Source: Brachynemurus nebulosus (taxonomy: Eukaryota; Arthropoda; Insecta; Neuroptera; Myrmeleontidae). From it: DNA of 64,000 bases. Both the position numbers and the translations under genes were made by a program. The notes beneath the pieces are model-generated. The model was not told the origin of the DNA. It did no database searches and was given only the letters and a program-made list of their open reading frames with translations. This document shows positions 1 through 12,900 of this stretch, one piece after another. Where the stretch lies: NCBI GenBank assembly GCA_035578155.1, contig JAPWDM010000004.1:55615648-55679647 (forward strand). Reading direction: 5' to 3'. Numbering within the stretch: position 1 is the first letter of the stretch; every line of letters starts with the position of its first letter.

Positions 1-640
1 AAAACAGTGTCTGGCTATTAGCTTAACCTGTACACAAAATTTCAGCCCTCTAGGTTTATTTGGGGAGATTTTGACTCGAACGAAACTGTTAAAAAACAAG
101 AAAAATCATGTTCTTTTGGATATAAAAATGGTGGGGGTAGGGGTTAAAAGTCGAGACCCCCAAAAGGCACCCTCTTAATACTAACTCAATCCAAATAGAA
201 AATTTTAGCAGTCTAGGTTTATTTGGGTGACCTGTGCGAGTGGTACAAACCTCGAAAACGTCGAAAATGCATGAAATTGTAGCTTAAAAATGAGGGGGGT
301 GGGAGTAAAATATTAAAACCTCCAAAAAGCACAACCTAGGTACGAACTTTATCAACACACCAAATTTCAACCCTCTACGTTAATTCTGGGGGGCTGGGGG
401 CCTGTTAGATCCAGCTAAAATCGTTTTTCCCCCTGTACTCCCTCCAAATCATCTTAGGAAGCTGAATTTTGGATATGTTGTAGAAAATTCAACGAAACAT
501 TATTTCCAACCGGTTTGGAAAAGTCCTATTGTTTTACCGCCCCCCGCCACCCCCTTAAAAGTTGGGTCGGATCAAAAATTTTCCCAAAATTTGACCCCAC
601 TTTAATAGTACGAGGTGCCTCGAAAATGAGCCCGACTTAC
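1..640. repeat. Diverged tandem repeat, about 162 bp period
   Basis: Three diverged units restart with a phrase like ATTTCAGCCCTCTAGG, near positions 41, 205 and 367. Each is followed by a variant of TTTATTTGGG and a G-rich or C-rich stretch. The block is cut by the window edge. No coding capacity is visible; the 104-codon frame running through it ends in a TA tract and is a chance reading frame. Such A/T-rich units are common in insect intergenic DNA and could be internal repeats of a DNA transposon, but I see no termini. Confidence 0.45.
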
Positions 641-693
641 CAAATTTTATCTCTTAACTTCCATAGGGGGGCTCTACACAAATTAAAAGGTGG

Positions 694-695
<2 letters not shown>

Positions 696-747
<52 letters not shown>
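696..747. repeat. (TA)n microsatellite
   Basis: An uninterrupted TA dinucleotide tract of about 52 bp, entered from GGCG and left through TCAGACA. It is the first of ten (TA)n tracts in the window. Confidence 0.98.
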
Positions 748-751
<4 letters not shown>

Positions 752-1847
752 CATTTTTTTTCTACATATTCGTGTTCTACGAGTCCGAAAACGGATAGCG
801 CCCCTACTCTCGCCGTTCTGGTCGTATAGACTGTATAAGTCTAATTTTTTCAAGGAAAAATTCGACTAAAAATTGGATTTGGAAAAATTTCTTAATGTAA
901 ATATTTATTAATTTTTTTAATTTTTTTATCAAAGCATATTTTCATTATAAAAATTAAAAAATAGATAAATACATCGATTGTAATAATTAATTTATGAACT
1001 ATTATGAGTCAGTGGACCATGTGTGATTTTACAGAACGCGAAATTTCTCAGTCATAGATATTCCTATAGATATGTAGTTATTTCCCCATTAGGCACATTT
1101 GTAAATTTTCTAAAATTTGTTAGTAATTTTTCGAATAAGATCTCAAAAAATAATAAAAATTAAAATATTTTCCACAAAATAAATTGTTAATCTTTTATTA
1201 GGTCATTCGAAATGCATTCTTTAGTTTTCGATTCAATATATTAAAACTTCAGTATTATGTCGTCTCTATAAGTCAAACAGCTGTAATCATCTTTCACATT
1301 ATCATAATCATTGAATAAATTAATTATAACATCCATATCTTTAATAAATTCCCAGACAATTCCCAGAGTTATTTGGAGGTGACAGATGTTTTTAATTTTT
1401 TTCAACGATAAGATAATTAAATCTTTACGTTCTGTTACCACCATTAGAAGGCTAATAGATGACTTTATATTTCTTTCTTGTGACAACTCTATACTATAAG
1501 TTAAACAAACAAATTAATACAGTTTACTATTAAAAATGTCTGTCACCTACAGGTAACACTGGGAATTGCCGAGTTAAAAAAAAAATAGGAAAACTTTTAT
1601 ATGTAGTGTACAAAATCTTCAAAAAAAACATACGTTAATCATACATCGACGTCCTTTTGACGGACACTATTTCAATACAAACAAAACGACAATGACTATA
1701 AACAAAATAAATATATGTGGTGTGTTATAATAACAAATAAATTAGATAACAGAAATCTCACAACAAACAAGTAACAACAAGTTGAAGTATTGGAGCAGGT
1801 AGAGAAGTTCGTACGTCGTTTTGACGTGTACGTATGATTCTAGGTTT
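748..1847. other. AT-rich DNA, no gene seen
   Basis: About 1.1 kb of AT-rich sequence. Reading frames are short and have no coding-like composition. I see no RNA gene, terminal inverted repeat or retroelement motif. Confidence 0.6.
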
Positions 1848-3090
1848 ATCGATACAATTTAAAATACAGGAACTCTGTAGTTATTCATACGGATGTCAGT
1901 TTTCTAAACAAAATTTAAAGTTCTGACATTCGGTATGTCAAAACTTTACAGACCGTTTAATTCTAAATGTTAAAAATAGGCTTAGCAAAAAGTAATTATT
2001 TTACAGAAAAACAATACACGACTTTTCTACAGAACTCTTGGTGTGTTACAAAAAATTCTTATCAGATCCGTCAGAATTCACCAAACAAAAATTTTTTACT
2101 TAAAAAGAAATTTTTCCTTTTTTAAACTTAAAAATGATGTTTTTTGAAAAGTAATTCTTCTTCGGGAAAGAAGCATAAGATTTTTTTGTAGAACTTTTTT
2201 ATTGACATTCAGATCTCTCATTAAATTAACCAAGGGTACTAAATAAACCTTTTTACGTAAAATTTAAGTACACTATTTTTCAAAATTCATTGTTTACAGA
2301 AAACTCTAACAATTAATTTTAGTACCGGTATTTAAAAGATTTGATTTTTTAGACTTTATTATCAATACAATTTAAAATACAGGAACTCTGTAACTATGTC
2401 AGTTTTCTAAACAAAATTTAAAGTTCTGACATTCGGTATGTCAAAACTTTACAGACCGTTCGATTCGAAATGTTAAAAATAGCCTTAGCAAAAAGTAATT
2501 ATTTTACAGGAAAACAATACAGGACTTTTCTACAGAACTCTTGGTGTGTTATAAAAAATTCTTATCAGATCCCTCAGAACTCACGAAACAAAAATCTTTT
2601 ACTTAAAAACCATTTTTTCTTTTTTAAACTTAAAAATTATGTTAATTTGAAAAGTAATTCTTTTACGGGAAAGTGGCATAAGATTATTTTGTAGAACTTT
2701 TTGATTCACATTCAGATCTCTCATTAAATTAATCAGGATTAGTAAAACTTTGGTATACTATTGTCCAAAATAATTGTCTACAGAGAAGTGCAACAATCAA
2801 TTTTTGAATTAAAAGTAACGGTATTTGAAAAATTTGATTCTTTGAACTTTAAAATGTGGGAATTCTGTAACAATTCATAAGGATGTCAGTTCTATAAAGA
2901 AAACTTAAAGTATTTTAAAAAAATAGAAAGAAAATTAAAGCCAGAAGAAAAATTTTGTATGCAAAATATAATTTTTTTTAATGAAAATGGTGTTAATACT
3001 TAATTACCTATAAGTCATAAGACTTTTCTGTAATAAGTCATAAGATTTTTCTATAGAACTCTGAACGCCATTCAGAACTCTCACAATGAT
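1848..3090. repeat. Tandem direct repeat, about 515 bp unit
   Basis: Two long direct copies begin with TACAATTTAAAATACAGGAA near 1855 and near 2368. They share most of about 370 bp, including GTTCTGACATTCGGTATGTC and CAGAACTCTTGGTGTGTTA. A third, decayed partial unit starts near 2843 (TTCTGTAACAATTCATAAGG). Copies differ by scattered substitutions and small indels, so the duplication is not recent. The 74-codon frame at 2470-2694 lies inside unit 2, and its equivalent in unit 1 is interrupted, so I do not call a gene. Confidence 0.75.
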
Positions 3091-3185
3091 AACTCTGAAC
3101 TCTCATAACTCTCATTCATATAATGAGAATAATTTAGTTTTTACAAAATGTTTGTTGTTTACAAAATATTATAGATTTACAGATA

Positions 3186-3415
3186 GGGTAAACGCCCCCT
3201 TTGTGGAACGGTATCTAATTATGAACATTTACATATTAATGAAGTTATTTCTAAAAGAAACGTCTGATAACAAAAATTATTATCAATAGAATGATTGTTT
3301 TTCAATTTAAATTCACCTCGCATTTAATGTTTCCTTACTTAATTAAAGAAATAAATATGTAAATGTCAAAACTGTTCCAGTATTAGATACCGTTCCACAA
3401 AGGGGGCTTTTACCC
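3186..3415. mobile_element. TA-flanked MITE with about 34 bp inverted termini
   Basis: The left end reads GGGTAAACGCCCCCTTTGTG and the right end is its near-perfect reverse complement (ACAAAGGGGGCTTTTACCC). The match continues through GGAACGGTATCTAAT and, with gaps, into ACATTTACATATT. TA dinucleotides flank both ends (3184-3185 and 3416-3417). The 230 bp length, lack of coding sequence and TA duplication fit a Tc1/mariner-type MITE. Family assignment rests only on TA and the terminal structure. Confidence 0.8.
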
Positions 3416-3639
3416 TAGATAGAAATAGAAATATTATAGAATTAAAAAAAAATAATATATAATCATTTTAAATTTCGCGAGATAAATTTGAAACGGGCTA
3501 TACGGTGAATTAACAATAGAGTCGTGTGTCAAGTAAAGAATTTCGAACAGCTAGCTCTACGTAAAACATGGCTTATAAGTAGATAGTACTTACAAGGAAA
3601 GGGCAAGAAGTCGAAAATTATACTAAGTATTATACTAGG

Positions 3640-3832
3640 GCAAGAAGTCGAAACCACCCCCTCAAAGTTGGAACACAATTTAAAATTCGATGAAATTTTG
3701 TTTATACGTACGTAAAGTTCTAGTAACAAATATAACATTATTTTTTGCATTTAGATATTTTTAAGGGTTGAAACGACCCCTCAACTGTATACTTAAAAAT
3801 TCTAAAATTGATGATATTTTGCTTATATACAT
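3640..3832 (+). repeat. Short-unit repeat linked to (TA)n, copy 1
   Basis: Roughly 1.5 units of a ~125 bp repeat. The unit contains a GGGTTGAAACGACCCCTC-like palindromic box, AATTCGATGAAATTTTG, a TATACGTACGTA or TATACATACATA core, and AACATTATTTTTTGCAT. The same unit recurs at 5384-5468 and 7255-7335, each time next to a long (TA)n. The TATACATACATA core is a plausible seed for those microsatellites. Confidence 0.6.
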
Positions 3833-3847
3833 ACATATATATATATA

Positions 3848-5468
<1,621 letters not shown>

Positions 5469-5519
5469 AGTAGTAGTTTTTGGACAGTTTGGAGCCCTCC
5501 TTCCCTCCTGCCGACTTTT

Positions 5520-6005
5520 TGAGTGACCTCGGCAGGACGCAAAACTACCGAGGCGGTTCTAGAAGCCTCCGGCGGTGAGTGAAGCAAAATTTGGTTTCCA
5601 ACCTAACGATATCTAGTGAATTTTTTTCTAACTTAACAGAACCCAACAAAATTTGGTTTAACCTAACAAAATTTTTTCTAACCTTAGAACTGAAAAATTC
5701 CCTAACAGATGGCGCAACCACTTTCGAGCCTTGTAAATTCACTGCTAGATGGCTCTCGTAGTTTGGATAATAGCGATCCCTGTGCGTAAGTTTGAAAATT
5801 CCCCTAATAGATGGCGCAGTCACCTTTGATAGCGTTGCTAGTCTGGATACTAGTGAACCCTATGCGCAAATTTGAAAAATTATCAATAGATGGTGCTGAA
5901 AATCCTTTTTAATAGTTAAACTAGCCATTAAAAGATGGCCTTGCTAGTCTGAACCATCGCGAACTCTGTACCTAGATTCAAAATTCCACGGAAAGATGGC
6001 GATGC
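5520..6005. repeat. Diverged repeats around an AGATGGCGC box
   Basis: AGATGGCGC or a near variant recurs near 5707, 5744, 5811, 5887, 5935 and 5995. Neighbouring phrases such as CTAGTCTGGATACTAG and CCCTATGCGCAAATTTGAAAA also recur at about 75-110 bp spacing. This is an old, decayed tandem structure without coding capacity. Confidence 0.5.
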
Positions 6006-6011
6006 TTTCAT

Positions 6012-6345
6012 AAGTTTATCATATTTTTATCTGAAAACAGGTTTAAACTGTTAGCTGATGTCATTAAACACATCATATTAATAGCGAAGATTTCTGTCTA
6101 ATATGCAAAAATGAATTTTATCATATGATTGTATATTTTTATCTGAATACAGGTTTTAACCTGCATGCTACATAAAGTGTGATAGCTGACGTCATCAGGC
6201 TATTTTTCTGCTATAAAAGACCGCGACAGATTTCCTTCAATCGCAATGTTGTTCGAAACTTTAGTGAAAAAACATTAAATCTTATTGTTGTGAATTTTCA
6301 ATTGTTGTGTTAAGAGTTAATTATTGCCAACAATGGAATCCATTA
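6012..6345 (+). promoter_or_regulatory. Promoter-like module: duplicated upstream box, CRE-like site, TATA box
   Basis: Two related upstream boxes (near 6019 and 6130) each contain TATTTTTATCTGAA-ACAGGT followed by a TAGCTGATGTCA or TAGCTGACGTCA motif. The second is a perfect CRE-like TGACGTCA. About 20 bp further is TATAAAAG (about 6214), then GC-rich sequence, and an ATG in the context CAACAATGGAATCC at 6333. This order is what a compact RNA polymerase II promoter would show. Activity is inference. Confidence 0.35.
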
Positions 6346-6527
6346 CTGCATACATATCATTGCCGGCGAGATTTGACAATTTGAACGAGCAGATGCTGGC
6401 ATGGTTGCAAAGCAATCCAAAACTGGGTATTATGAATAATAGACCCATTGGACTTACTCATAAACTGGAATTCAAAAAAACATTGGATCTTCTTGAAATC
6501 GCAATTCAAAACGTTGGATCTTCTTGA
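6324..6527 (+). CDS. Small hypothetical ORF downstream of promoter-like module
   Basis: A 67-codon frame begins just after the TATA-containing module; the ATG at 6333 (MESITAYISLPARF) has the better context. I do not recognise the product. A segment of about 53 bp around this start (TTAATTATTGCCAACAATGG) is duplicated near 6557-6590, where the second copy opens only a few codons. The gene could be a relic or a chance frame. Confidence 0.25.
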   Translation: MPTMESITAYISLPARFDNLNEQMLAWLQSNPKLGIMNNRPIGLTHKLEFKKTLDLLEIAIQNVGSS

Positions 6528-6598
6528 AATTTATAAATTTTCAATTGTAGTGTTAACAATTAATTATTGCCAACAATGGAATCCATGTATTATGAAAA

Positions 6599-6886
6599 TC
6601 ATTCGTATTCATCACATAGTATTTCAGAGTTTTCAACGAGTTGTTTAATAATTTCCTCTCGACGTTTCGTTTTACTTAGTTCTCTTAATTCTGCGTTAGA
6701 ACATTGAAGAAAATTGATGTAATGATCCGTAAATTCCATACAACAGAAATATTCCGTTATCTCAATATTTTCGACATTTCGTCTATAATTGCGCTTGAAA
6801 AGTCTACAAACCACCTCTATAGATTCAATGGTGTTTGTTGGATAATTTTTCACTATTTTAATACACAAGTCGACCAATCGATTCAA
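6599..6886 (-). CDS. Hypothetical 95-residue ORF
   Basis: A 95-codon frame of balanced composition, with several Cys and charged residues (CIKIVKNYPTNT, ELRELSKTKRREEI). The C-terminal half looks helical and charged. It is convergent with the + strand ORF at 6324. No family recognised. The reading frame stays open upstream of the first Met for only a short distance. Composition is better than the surrounding AT-rich frames, which is the only support for calling it. Confidence 0.25.
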   Translation of the reverse strand: MNRLVDLCIKIVKNYPTNTIESIEVVCRLFKRNYRRNVENIEITEYFCCMEFTDHYINFLQCSNAELRELSKTKRREEIIKQLVENSEILCDEYE

Positions 6887-7201
6887 TTGATGATCTTTGA
6901 TTCCTCACAGAGCACTTTCTTGCATATGCACAAATTTTTAATATAATTATAAATTTTACTAGTTAAAAAGTGATCATTGTATACCTATTTTTTTTAAAAA
7001 CTATACTTAATTAAAAAAAATTTAAAGAAAAAAACCGATCTTTTGATTTACACCGATCCCCTAAATAGAAATCAAACTAATTTTTGATATTATACCTTAA
7101 ACTTGATGTATATATAAAATTTCCATTTACAATTATGGTACACCATATATATTCGTAAATTTTACAAAATGTATCACTCTATATATTTTTTTTATCTTTT
7201 A

Positions 7202-7203
<2 letters not shown>

Positions 7204-7254
<51 letters not shown>
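7204..7254. repeat. (TA)n microsatellite
   Basis: About 51 bp of TA repeats directly followed by CTATATAGCTCTAGTAATAA, the start of the third copy of the linked short-unit repeat. Confidence 0.98.
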
Positions 7255-7255
<1 letters not shown>

Positions 7256-7335
7256 TATATAGCTCTAGTAATAAATATAACATTATTTTTTGCATCTATA
7301 AATTTTTAGGGGTTGAAACTACCCCTTCATATGTG
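7255..7335 (+). repeat. Short-unit repeat linked to (TA)n, copy 3
   Basis: Contains TAGCTCTAGTAATAAATATA, ACATTATTTTTTGCATC and AGGGGTTGAAACTACCCC, in the same order and with the same relation to a TA tract as copy 2. Confidence 0.7.
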
Positions 7336-7372
7336 TACCTAGCAATTTATGAATTTATAGTACAGTATACTC

Positions 7373-7472
7373 CGGTTATAGCGAACTTGACAGGCCCGCA
7401 AAAATCGGATCGTTATAACAGAAGTTCGGTATAACCGGATAAGGATATTTTTATTCGTATTGTACAGTGTTG
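7373..7472 (+). mobile_element. Isolated terminus of a pogo-like element
   Basis: After TA, the sequence CAGTATACTCCGGTTATAGC and the next ~80 bp match the right terminus of the MITE at 27536-28448 in reverse complement, including GACAGGCCCGCAAAAATCGG and GGATAAGGATATTTTT. CAGT ends with a TA flank and GTTATAGCGAAC boxes are typical of pogo/Tigger-type elements. The partner terminus is absent, so this is a solo end or truncated copy. Confidence 0.7.
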
Positions 7473-7501
7473 TCCTTTTATGGTTTTCACTGGGAATTTA
7501 A

Positions 7502-7541
7502 AAAGCCCTTAAAAGTATTTCTAATAATACTTTTAAGGGCT
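7502..7541. repeat. Perfect 17 bp hairpin, copy 1
   Basis: AAGCCCTTAAAAGTATT is followed by a 6-base loop and its exact reverse complement. The same hairpin occurs in the opposite loop orientation at 23266-23306. The stem sequence is identical in both places. Confidence 0.85.
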
Positions 7542-8314
7542 TTATCATGTAACTATAATAGATGGAATTAATTAATAGCTTAAATTAGTATTATAATAAT
7601 AATAATAATAATAATAAGCCTATGGTGGTGAGGACACCTATAGCAGCTGCCCTTGGCACCCGTGAGGGATATTTATCCCCCATTGGTGTCAAGGAGGCTA
7701 AGGGTTCCAGGGGTAGTTTCTGCGCAATACAGTAATCTTCGGATTCCATTAGCCTCTGACTACCCAAGATCGGCACCGTTCCTTCTCGAGGTACCACCGT
7801 TTTCACAAAAGATGCCGGATCTAGAGGAGAAATCCTCGAAAGTTCATTTATTATCCTATTTTATTATTTCGTTTCGTTTTTATTGTTTTTTTGTTTTCGT
7901 TATTTTTATTTCTTTTTGTTTCAGGTTTTCTTTTATCTTTTGTTTCTTTTTTGTTTCTTGGTTTTGTTTTGTTTTCGTTCTTCTTTGTTGTCCCAACTTC
8001 AAGTCATCTTCGGGACCCACACTAGCTCGTGTGTGGCTTAGCGGCGTTGTTTGGAAAAGGGGATCCTGGTGACTGAGGGAAGCCGTACTTGCGAGTACGG
8101 TGGAACAACACTTCACTTCGGCCCTGGCTTCAAGCATAGACCGTGGCTGCGGTTATGCACCGACCGCAGTAAATTCGAGCGCCCCGGGGTCGTGCGTGTC
8201 ACTGGGGCAATGGGCTTCGTCCCTAGGGCCCCTCATTCCCGTATCCCTGGCGTGGGAGTCCCACGTCCCTTATGAGGCTCCGTGGAGGGTGGGGGATTTT
8301 TTATATAAAATTTT

Positions 8315-9961
8315 ATGGAAGACGTAAACCTAATTAAAAAGGGCGGGTCCGGGCCCTCCAAACCGGACGCGAACCAAGCTCCGCCGCCGTCATCTGGCGT
8401 GAGCCAAAGTAGCGAGGCTGGTCCCGCTACTGCGTCTATTGTACCCGCTCCGCAATCCAGTGGAGTGAGTACAAACTCTAAACGGGGTAACCCTCCCCCT
8501 AAAAAAGGGAATCGTCGTGGGCGTCAAGTTTTAATTGACGCCCCAAGAATGCAAGCGTCTTTTATTAAATACATTGTTATTAAGCCAAAGGAAGGTGATT
8601 TTAGCAAAATCAGCCCCTTCCTTCTGGCAAAATTAGTGAACAGCGATATCGGCCAAGTTAAAGATGCCAAAATCTCGGGCAAAGGGTTGCTCGTGCAGGC
8701 ACTCTCACCGGCACAGTCGAATAAAATACAAGGCTTAGAAAAGTTAGGGCAGTACGCTGTGGAAGTCACACCTCACGGTGTCTTAAATTACTCCAGGGGA
8801 GTAATAATGCACCCCTCCCTAGCGTACTGCTCCCTAGATGAGATAGTGTCGGAGATGTCTCCACAGGGGGTCATTGAGGCCAGAAGGCTGAAGTACAATA
8901 GGGGGAACAAACACCCAGAGTCCCCCTTAATATTACTAACATTTAACAGTACCAGTCTGCTCAAGCAAGTTGTCATCGGCCTCTTCAACAAAGTGGACGT
9001 TCGCCCGTATATCCCCGCACCAATGAGGTGCTACCACTGTCAGAGATACGGGCACGTTTCACAGCGTTGCAGTGTTGAACAGCAGGTCTGCGTGTGCGGT
9101 AAGCCGTTACACGAAGGACGACCGTGCGGCGAACCGATTAAGTGCGTCAATTGTGGTGGCAATCACTCGGCAAAATCGAGGAATTGCCCCATATTCAAAC
9201 AAGAGTCAGCCATCCAAGAGCTGAGAGCCCTGGAACGACTATCATATCCAAAGGCACGGCGAAAATTGCTCGGCAATATGCCTCGTCGTTCCGCCTTGGA
9301 TGGCTATGCACGCGCTGCTGCGGCCCCCGCCCCTACAGCGGCTAAAGAACACCACGAAATTAAAGAAATAAAGGAGACAATGCGAAAGATGCAAGAGTGT
9401 ATGCAATCAATGCAAGAGAGCCTATTGCGCTCAGTGGGTGTACCTTTATCTACACCCACCTTAGCCGCTGTTGTGCCAGCCAAGGCCCCTGAGGCCAAGA
9501 GGGTGATTACGACCACCCCTCAGGGACCTGTCATTAGAACTGTGACGTCTTCTCCAAAGAAGGCTTCGTCACCGCGAAAATCACCGTTAGGTAGAAGACG
9601 TCGCAGTGAGGGGGAAAAGGAGGTGGCACAACAACGGTCCCCGAAAAAGGGACCGACCACCTCAACATCGGAGGCAGAGTCAATGCTGCCTCCACAAACG
9701 ACGGCGCCACTGCCCCAACGACAACAGGCGCCGTCCAGACCGGGCACACCAACACGCCCGGTCACCCCCCTCCCGAGTCGCTCCACAACAACACAAGTGA
9801 GCGACTCGGACATGTCGACCGCGTCAGTGCGGACGGGCGTTAAACGCCCTACGACCGACGCATACACAAACACCTCGGCAACCGACTCGGACCAATCCGA
9901 TGCCGAGGTGCGCTCGACAAAGAAAAAGAAAGGCTGGCCCAAGGGGAAACCTAGGAAGTAG
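8315..9961 (+). CDS. ORF1 of I-clade LINE (copy A), RNA-binding gag-like protein
   Basis: A 548-residue nucleic-acid-binding protein, the expected partner that packages LINE RNA with the ORF2 product. The N-terminal ~80 residues are Pro/Ser-rich and probably disordered. The middle (about 90-230) is a conserved gag-like region. Three Cys-rich knuckles follow at about 238-292: CYHCQRYGHVSQRC, CVCGKPLHEGRPC and CVNCGGNHSAKSRNC. The C-terminal third is Pro/Thr-rich with a basic tail (TKKKKGWPKGKPRK). The ATG at 8315 is chosen because copy B has a matching start (MGDENLNKQG) and the 5' UTR precedes it. The frame is intact. ORF2 begins 38 bases after the stop. Function is by family analogy. Confidence 0.9.
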   Translation: MEDVNLIKKGGSGPSKPDANQAPPPSSGVSQSSEAGPATASIVPAPQSSGVSTNSKRGNPPPKKGNRRGRQVLIDAPRMQASFIKYIVIKPKEGDFSKISPFLLAKLVNSDIGQVKDAKISGKGLLVQALSPAQSNKIQGLEKLGQYAVEVTPHGVLNYSRGVIMHPSLAYCSLDEIVSEMSPQGVIEARRLKYNRGNKHPESPLILLTFNSTSLLKQVVIGLFNKVDVRPYIPAPMRCYHCQRYGHVSQRCSVEQQVCVCGKPLHEGRPCGEPIKCVNCGGNHSAKSRNCPIFKQESAIQELRALERLSYPKARRKLLGNMPRRSALDGYARAAAAPAPTAAKEHHEIKEIKETMRKMQECMQSMQESLLRSVGVPLSTPTLAAVVPAKAPEAKRVITTTPQGPVIRTVTSSPKKASSPRKSPLGRRRRSEGEKEVAQQRSPKKGPTTSTSEAESMLPPQTTAPLPQRQQAPSRPGTPTRPVTPLPSRSTTTQVSDSDMSTASVRTGVKRPTTDAYTNTSATDSDQSDAEVRSTKKKKGWPKGKPRK

Positions 9962-9999
9962 CCACACTTCCTAGGAAGCAACCCTAAGTAGTAGCAAAA

Positions 10000-12900
10000 A
10001 TGGCGATCATACAATGGAACTGTAATGGTGTAAAACATCATTACTGTGAATTGCAGATGCTTCTGGCTGAGCACACGCCCATGTGCGTGTGCTTACAGGA
10101 AACACACTTAAAGCCGGCGGAACAATTTTCAATAAGAAACTACCACATCCGCCGGCACAATGTACAGCCAGACATCCGGGCGAGGGGGGGTGTTGCCATC
10201 ATCATTAAAGATGGCGTCCCATTCCGGGACCATCCATTAAACACCCCCCTACAAGCTATTGCAATACAAATATTAAAACCGCCACAGTTCACAGTATGCT
10301 CGGTCTACTTACCAGATTTCGACTGGAATGTCGAAACCCTGACCGAGCTTACCTTACAGTTACCACGTCCATTTTTGTTACTAGGAGATTTTAATGCTCA
10401 CAACCCCATGTGGGGCTGTAGCACAAGAGACGCCCGTGGAAGACTCATAGAACGGTTTCTAGACGAGTCTGAAACGGTCTTGTTGAATACCGGTCAAGGT
10501 ACTTTCATCAATGCAAGAACCGGTGAGCTGTCGGCTATCGACTTATCACTTGGCTCACCGGTCATGGCACACCGTTATGAATGGACGCTGGCGTCTGATT
10601 CATACGGTAGTGACCATATTCCCATTATATTGAACAGTACCACGCCGATGACTCCACAATCATCTTCGCCGAGATGGCGTCTCCGTCAAGCTGATTGGGA
10701 AATGTACGCTAATTCATTCCGTACACCCCAGCTGACTGGAGCCGTAGAAGATGATGTGGAGAAAATTTCCTCCAGTGTCATTGAAGCAGCATATCAGAGT
10801 ATACCAAAGTCGTCCAGCATTCCACCTAAACGTCATGTACCATGGTGGAATGAAGTCGTGAGTGTAGCAGTTGCAGAGAAAAAGCGGGCGTACAACGAAC
10901 TCAGACGTCGCCCCACGCAGGAAAATGTGATAGCCTACAAGCGTGCGCAAGCACGCTGTAAACGCACTATAAAAGAACAGAGGAGGCTATCATGGGAGCA
11001 ATATGTTTCGGCCATTAATACCTCCACTACAACATCAGAGGTATGGAGAAGAGTGAGGGCCATTACAGGGAAATCCACCCGTTCACCAATGCCCTCCCTT
11101 CTCGTCGTCGACGGTCGGAACATCACTGGACGCGCAGAAATAGCTAATTGTTTAGCTAAACACTTTGAGCGCGTCAGTGGCTGCCAAAACTATGACCCGG
11201 ACTTCCTGCGGATCAAGATCGAACACGAACAAAACGATCTTGATTTTTTCTCAGATGAATCCCTCCAGTATAATCAACCGTTTTCTATGCAAGAATTACT
11301 GGAGGCGCTTCGGGGATCTGGGGACACCTCCCCTGGACCTGATGAGATCCCCTACGCCATGATTCGGAACCTGCCTTATCCTGGTAAGTGTAGATTACTG
11401 GATTTTTACAACGAAATTTTTAGGCAAGGCGTTTACCCTCCGCAGTGGCGGGAAGCTACCATCATTCCGCTACTAAAAGAGGGTAAAGATTCATCGCAAC
11501 TATCTAGCTACCGTCCAATATCCTTGACTTGCTGTTTCAGCAAGGTATTGGAAAAAATGGTGAACAACCGTCTCGTCTGGTGGCTGGAATCCCACAACCT
11601 CATACCTAAACATCAATGTGGGTTCCGCCGATACCATTCGACTACGGACCATCTTGTTCGCCTTGAGAATGCCATTCAAGACGCCTTTCTCCAACGAAAA
11701 CACCTTGTGGCCGTGTTTTTCGATTTGGAGAAAGCTTATGATATGACCTGGAGGTATGGCATTCTCAAGAAGCTGCACGACTGGGGTTTAAGAGGTAACC
11801 TCCCTCAGTTCGTAAAAAGTTTTCTGACTGACCGTTCTTTTCGTGTCCGGGTAGGTGACACTGAGTCTGAGGCCCACTCCCAGGAGAATGGTGTTCCTCA
11901 AGGCTCCACCATTAGTGTCACCTTATTTTCCATCGCAGTCAGTCATATTGCAGCTTCAGCCCCAATTCGTCGTTGCTTGTACGTTGATGACCTCACCATA
12001 TTTTACGCAGCCGATTCGATTGAGGATATTCAACAACGGCTGCAACAAGGCATCAACGAAGTGGTGACTTCTGCAGAAGCTCTTGGTTTTCGCTTCTCTC
12101 CACAAAAACATCGGTGGTTCACTTCTGCAGAAAGCGCAACGCACATCCGGATCCTGTCCTCACTTTAAAAGGATCCAACCTTCAGTGCGTTGATAGCGTC
12201 AGGTTTCTAGGACTTATTTTCGATAAACAACTTACGTGGCGCCCACACCTCCAAGCCTTAGCTGCGAGTTGTCGTAGGACAATAAACATGCTTAAGTGCT
12301 TGGCTGGTGCATCGTGGGGTGCGGGCCGGGAGTCGTTGCTTCGCCTGTATCAATCGCTGGTTCTGACCAGGATTGATTACGGCAGCATTGCTTACTCCTC
12401 CGCCCGGGCGTCTGCGCTTCTACTCCTAGATCCTGTTCACCATGCAGGCATACGACTGGCTACGGGAGCATTTCGAACGAGTCCTTCTATGAGCCTCTGC
12501 GTAGAGTCGGGTCTTCCTCCGCTGCGATTGAGACGTGAGCGTCTCTTGCTCAATTATGCAGCGGGGGTATATGCAACACCTACGCATATTAATCACCCGA
12601 CTCTATTCAGATATCGTTTACAGGGGCTCTATGGTCGACGTCCCACCATAAGTCGACCAGCGGCCGTTCGAACGCAGGAGTTATTAGAGAGTCTCCACTT
12701 ACAGTTCGCCAAGGTACTTCCCAAACGTCCTATGGAAGTACCTCCTTGGCTGATCCCTAACGTAAGGTGTCGTTTCGACCTGACTGGTCTCAACAAGGAG
12801 GAGACCAGTCCATTCGAATATCGATCCCGCTTTTATGAGATCATTAGCGAACTTGACTCTCTCTGCATATACACAGATGGTTCCAAAACAGCTACGGGTG

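Noticed and set aside
9520..10074. 184-codon - strand frame opposite ORF1 of the I element
   Set aside because: It is the shadow of the GC-rich ORF1; its composition follows the complementary codons and there is no independent signal.
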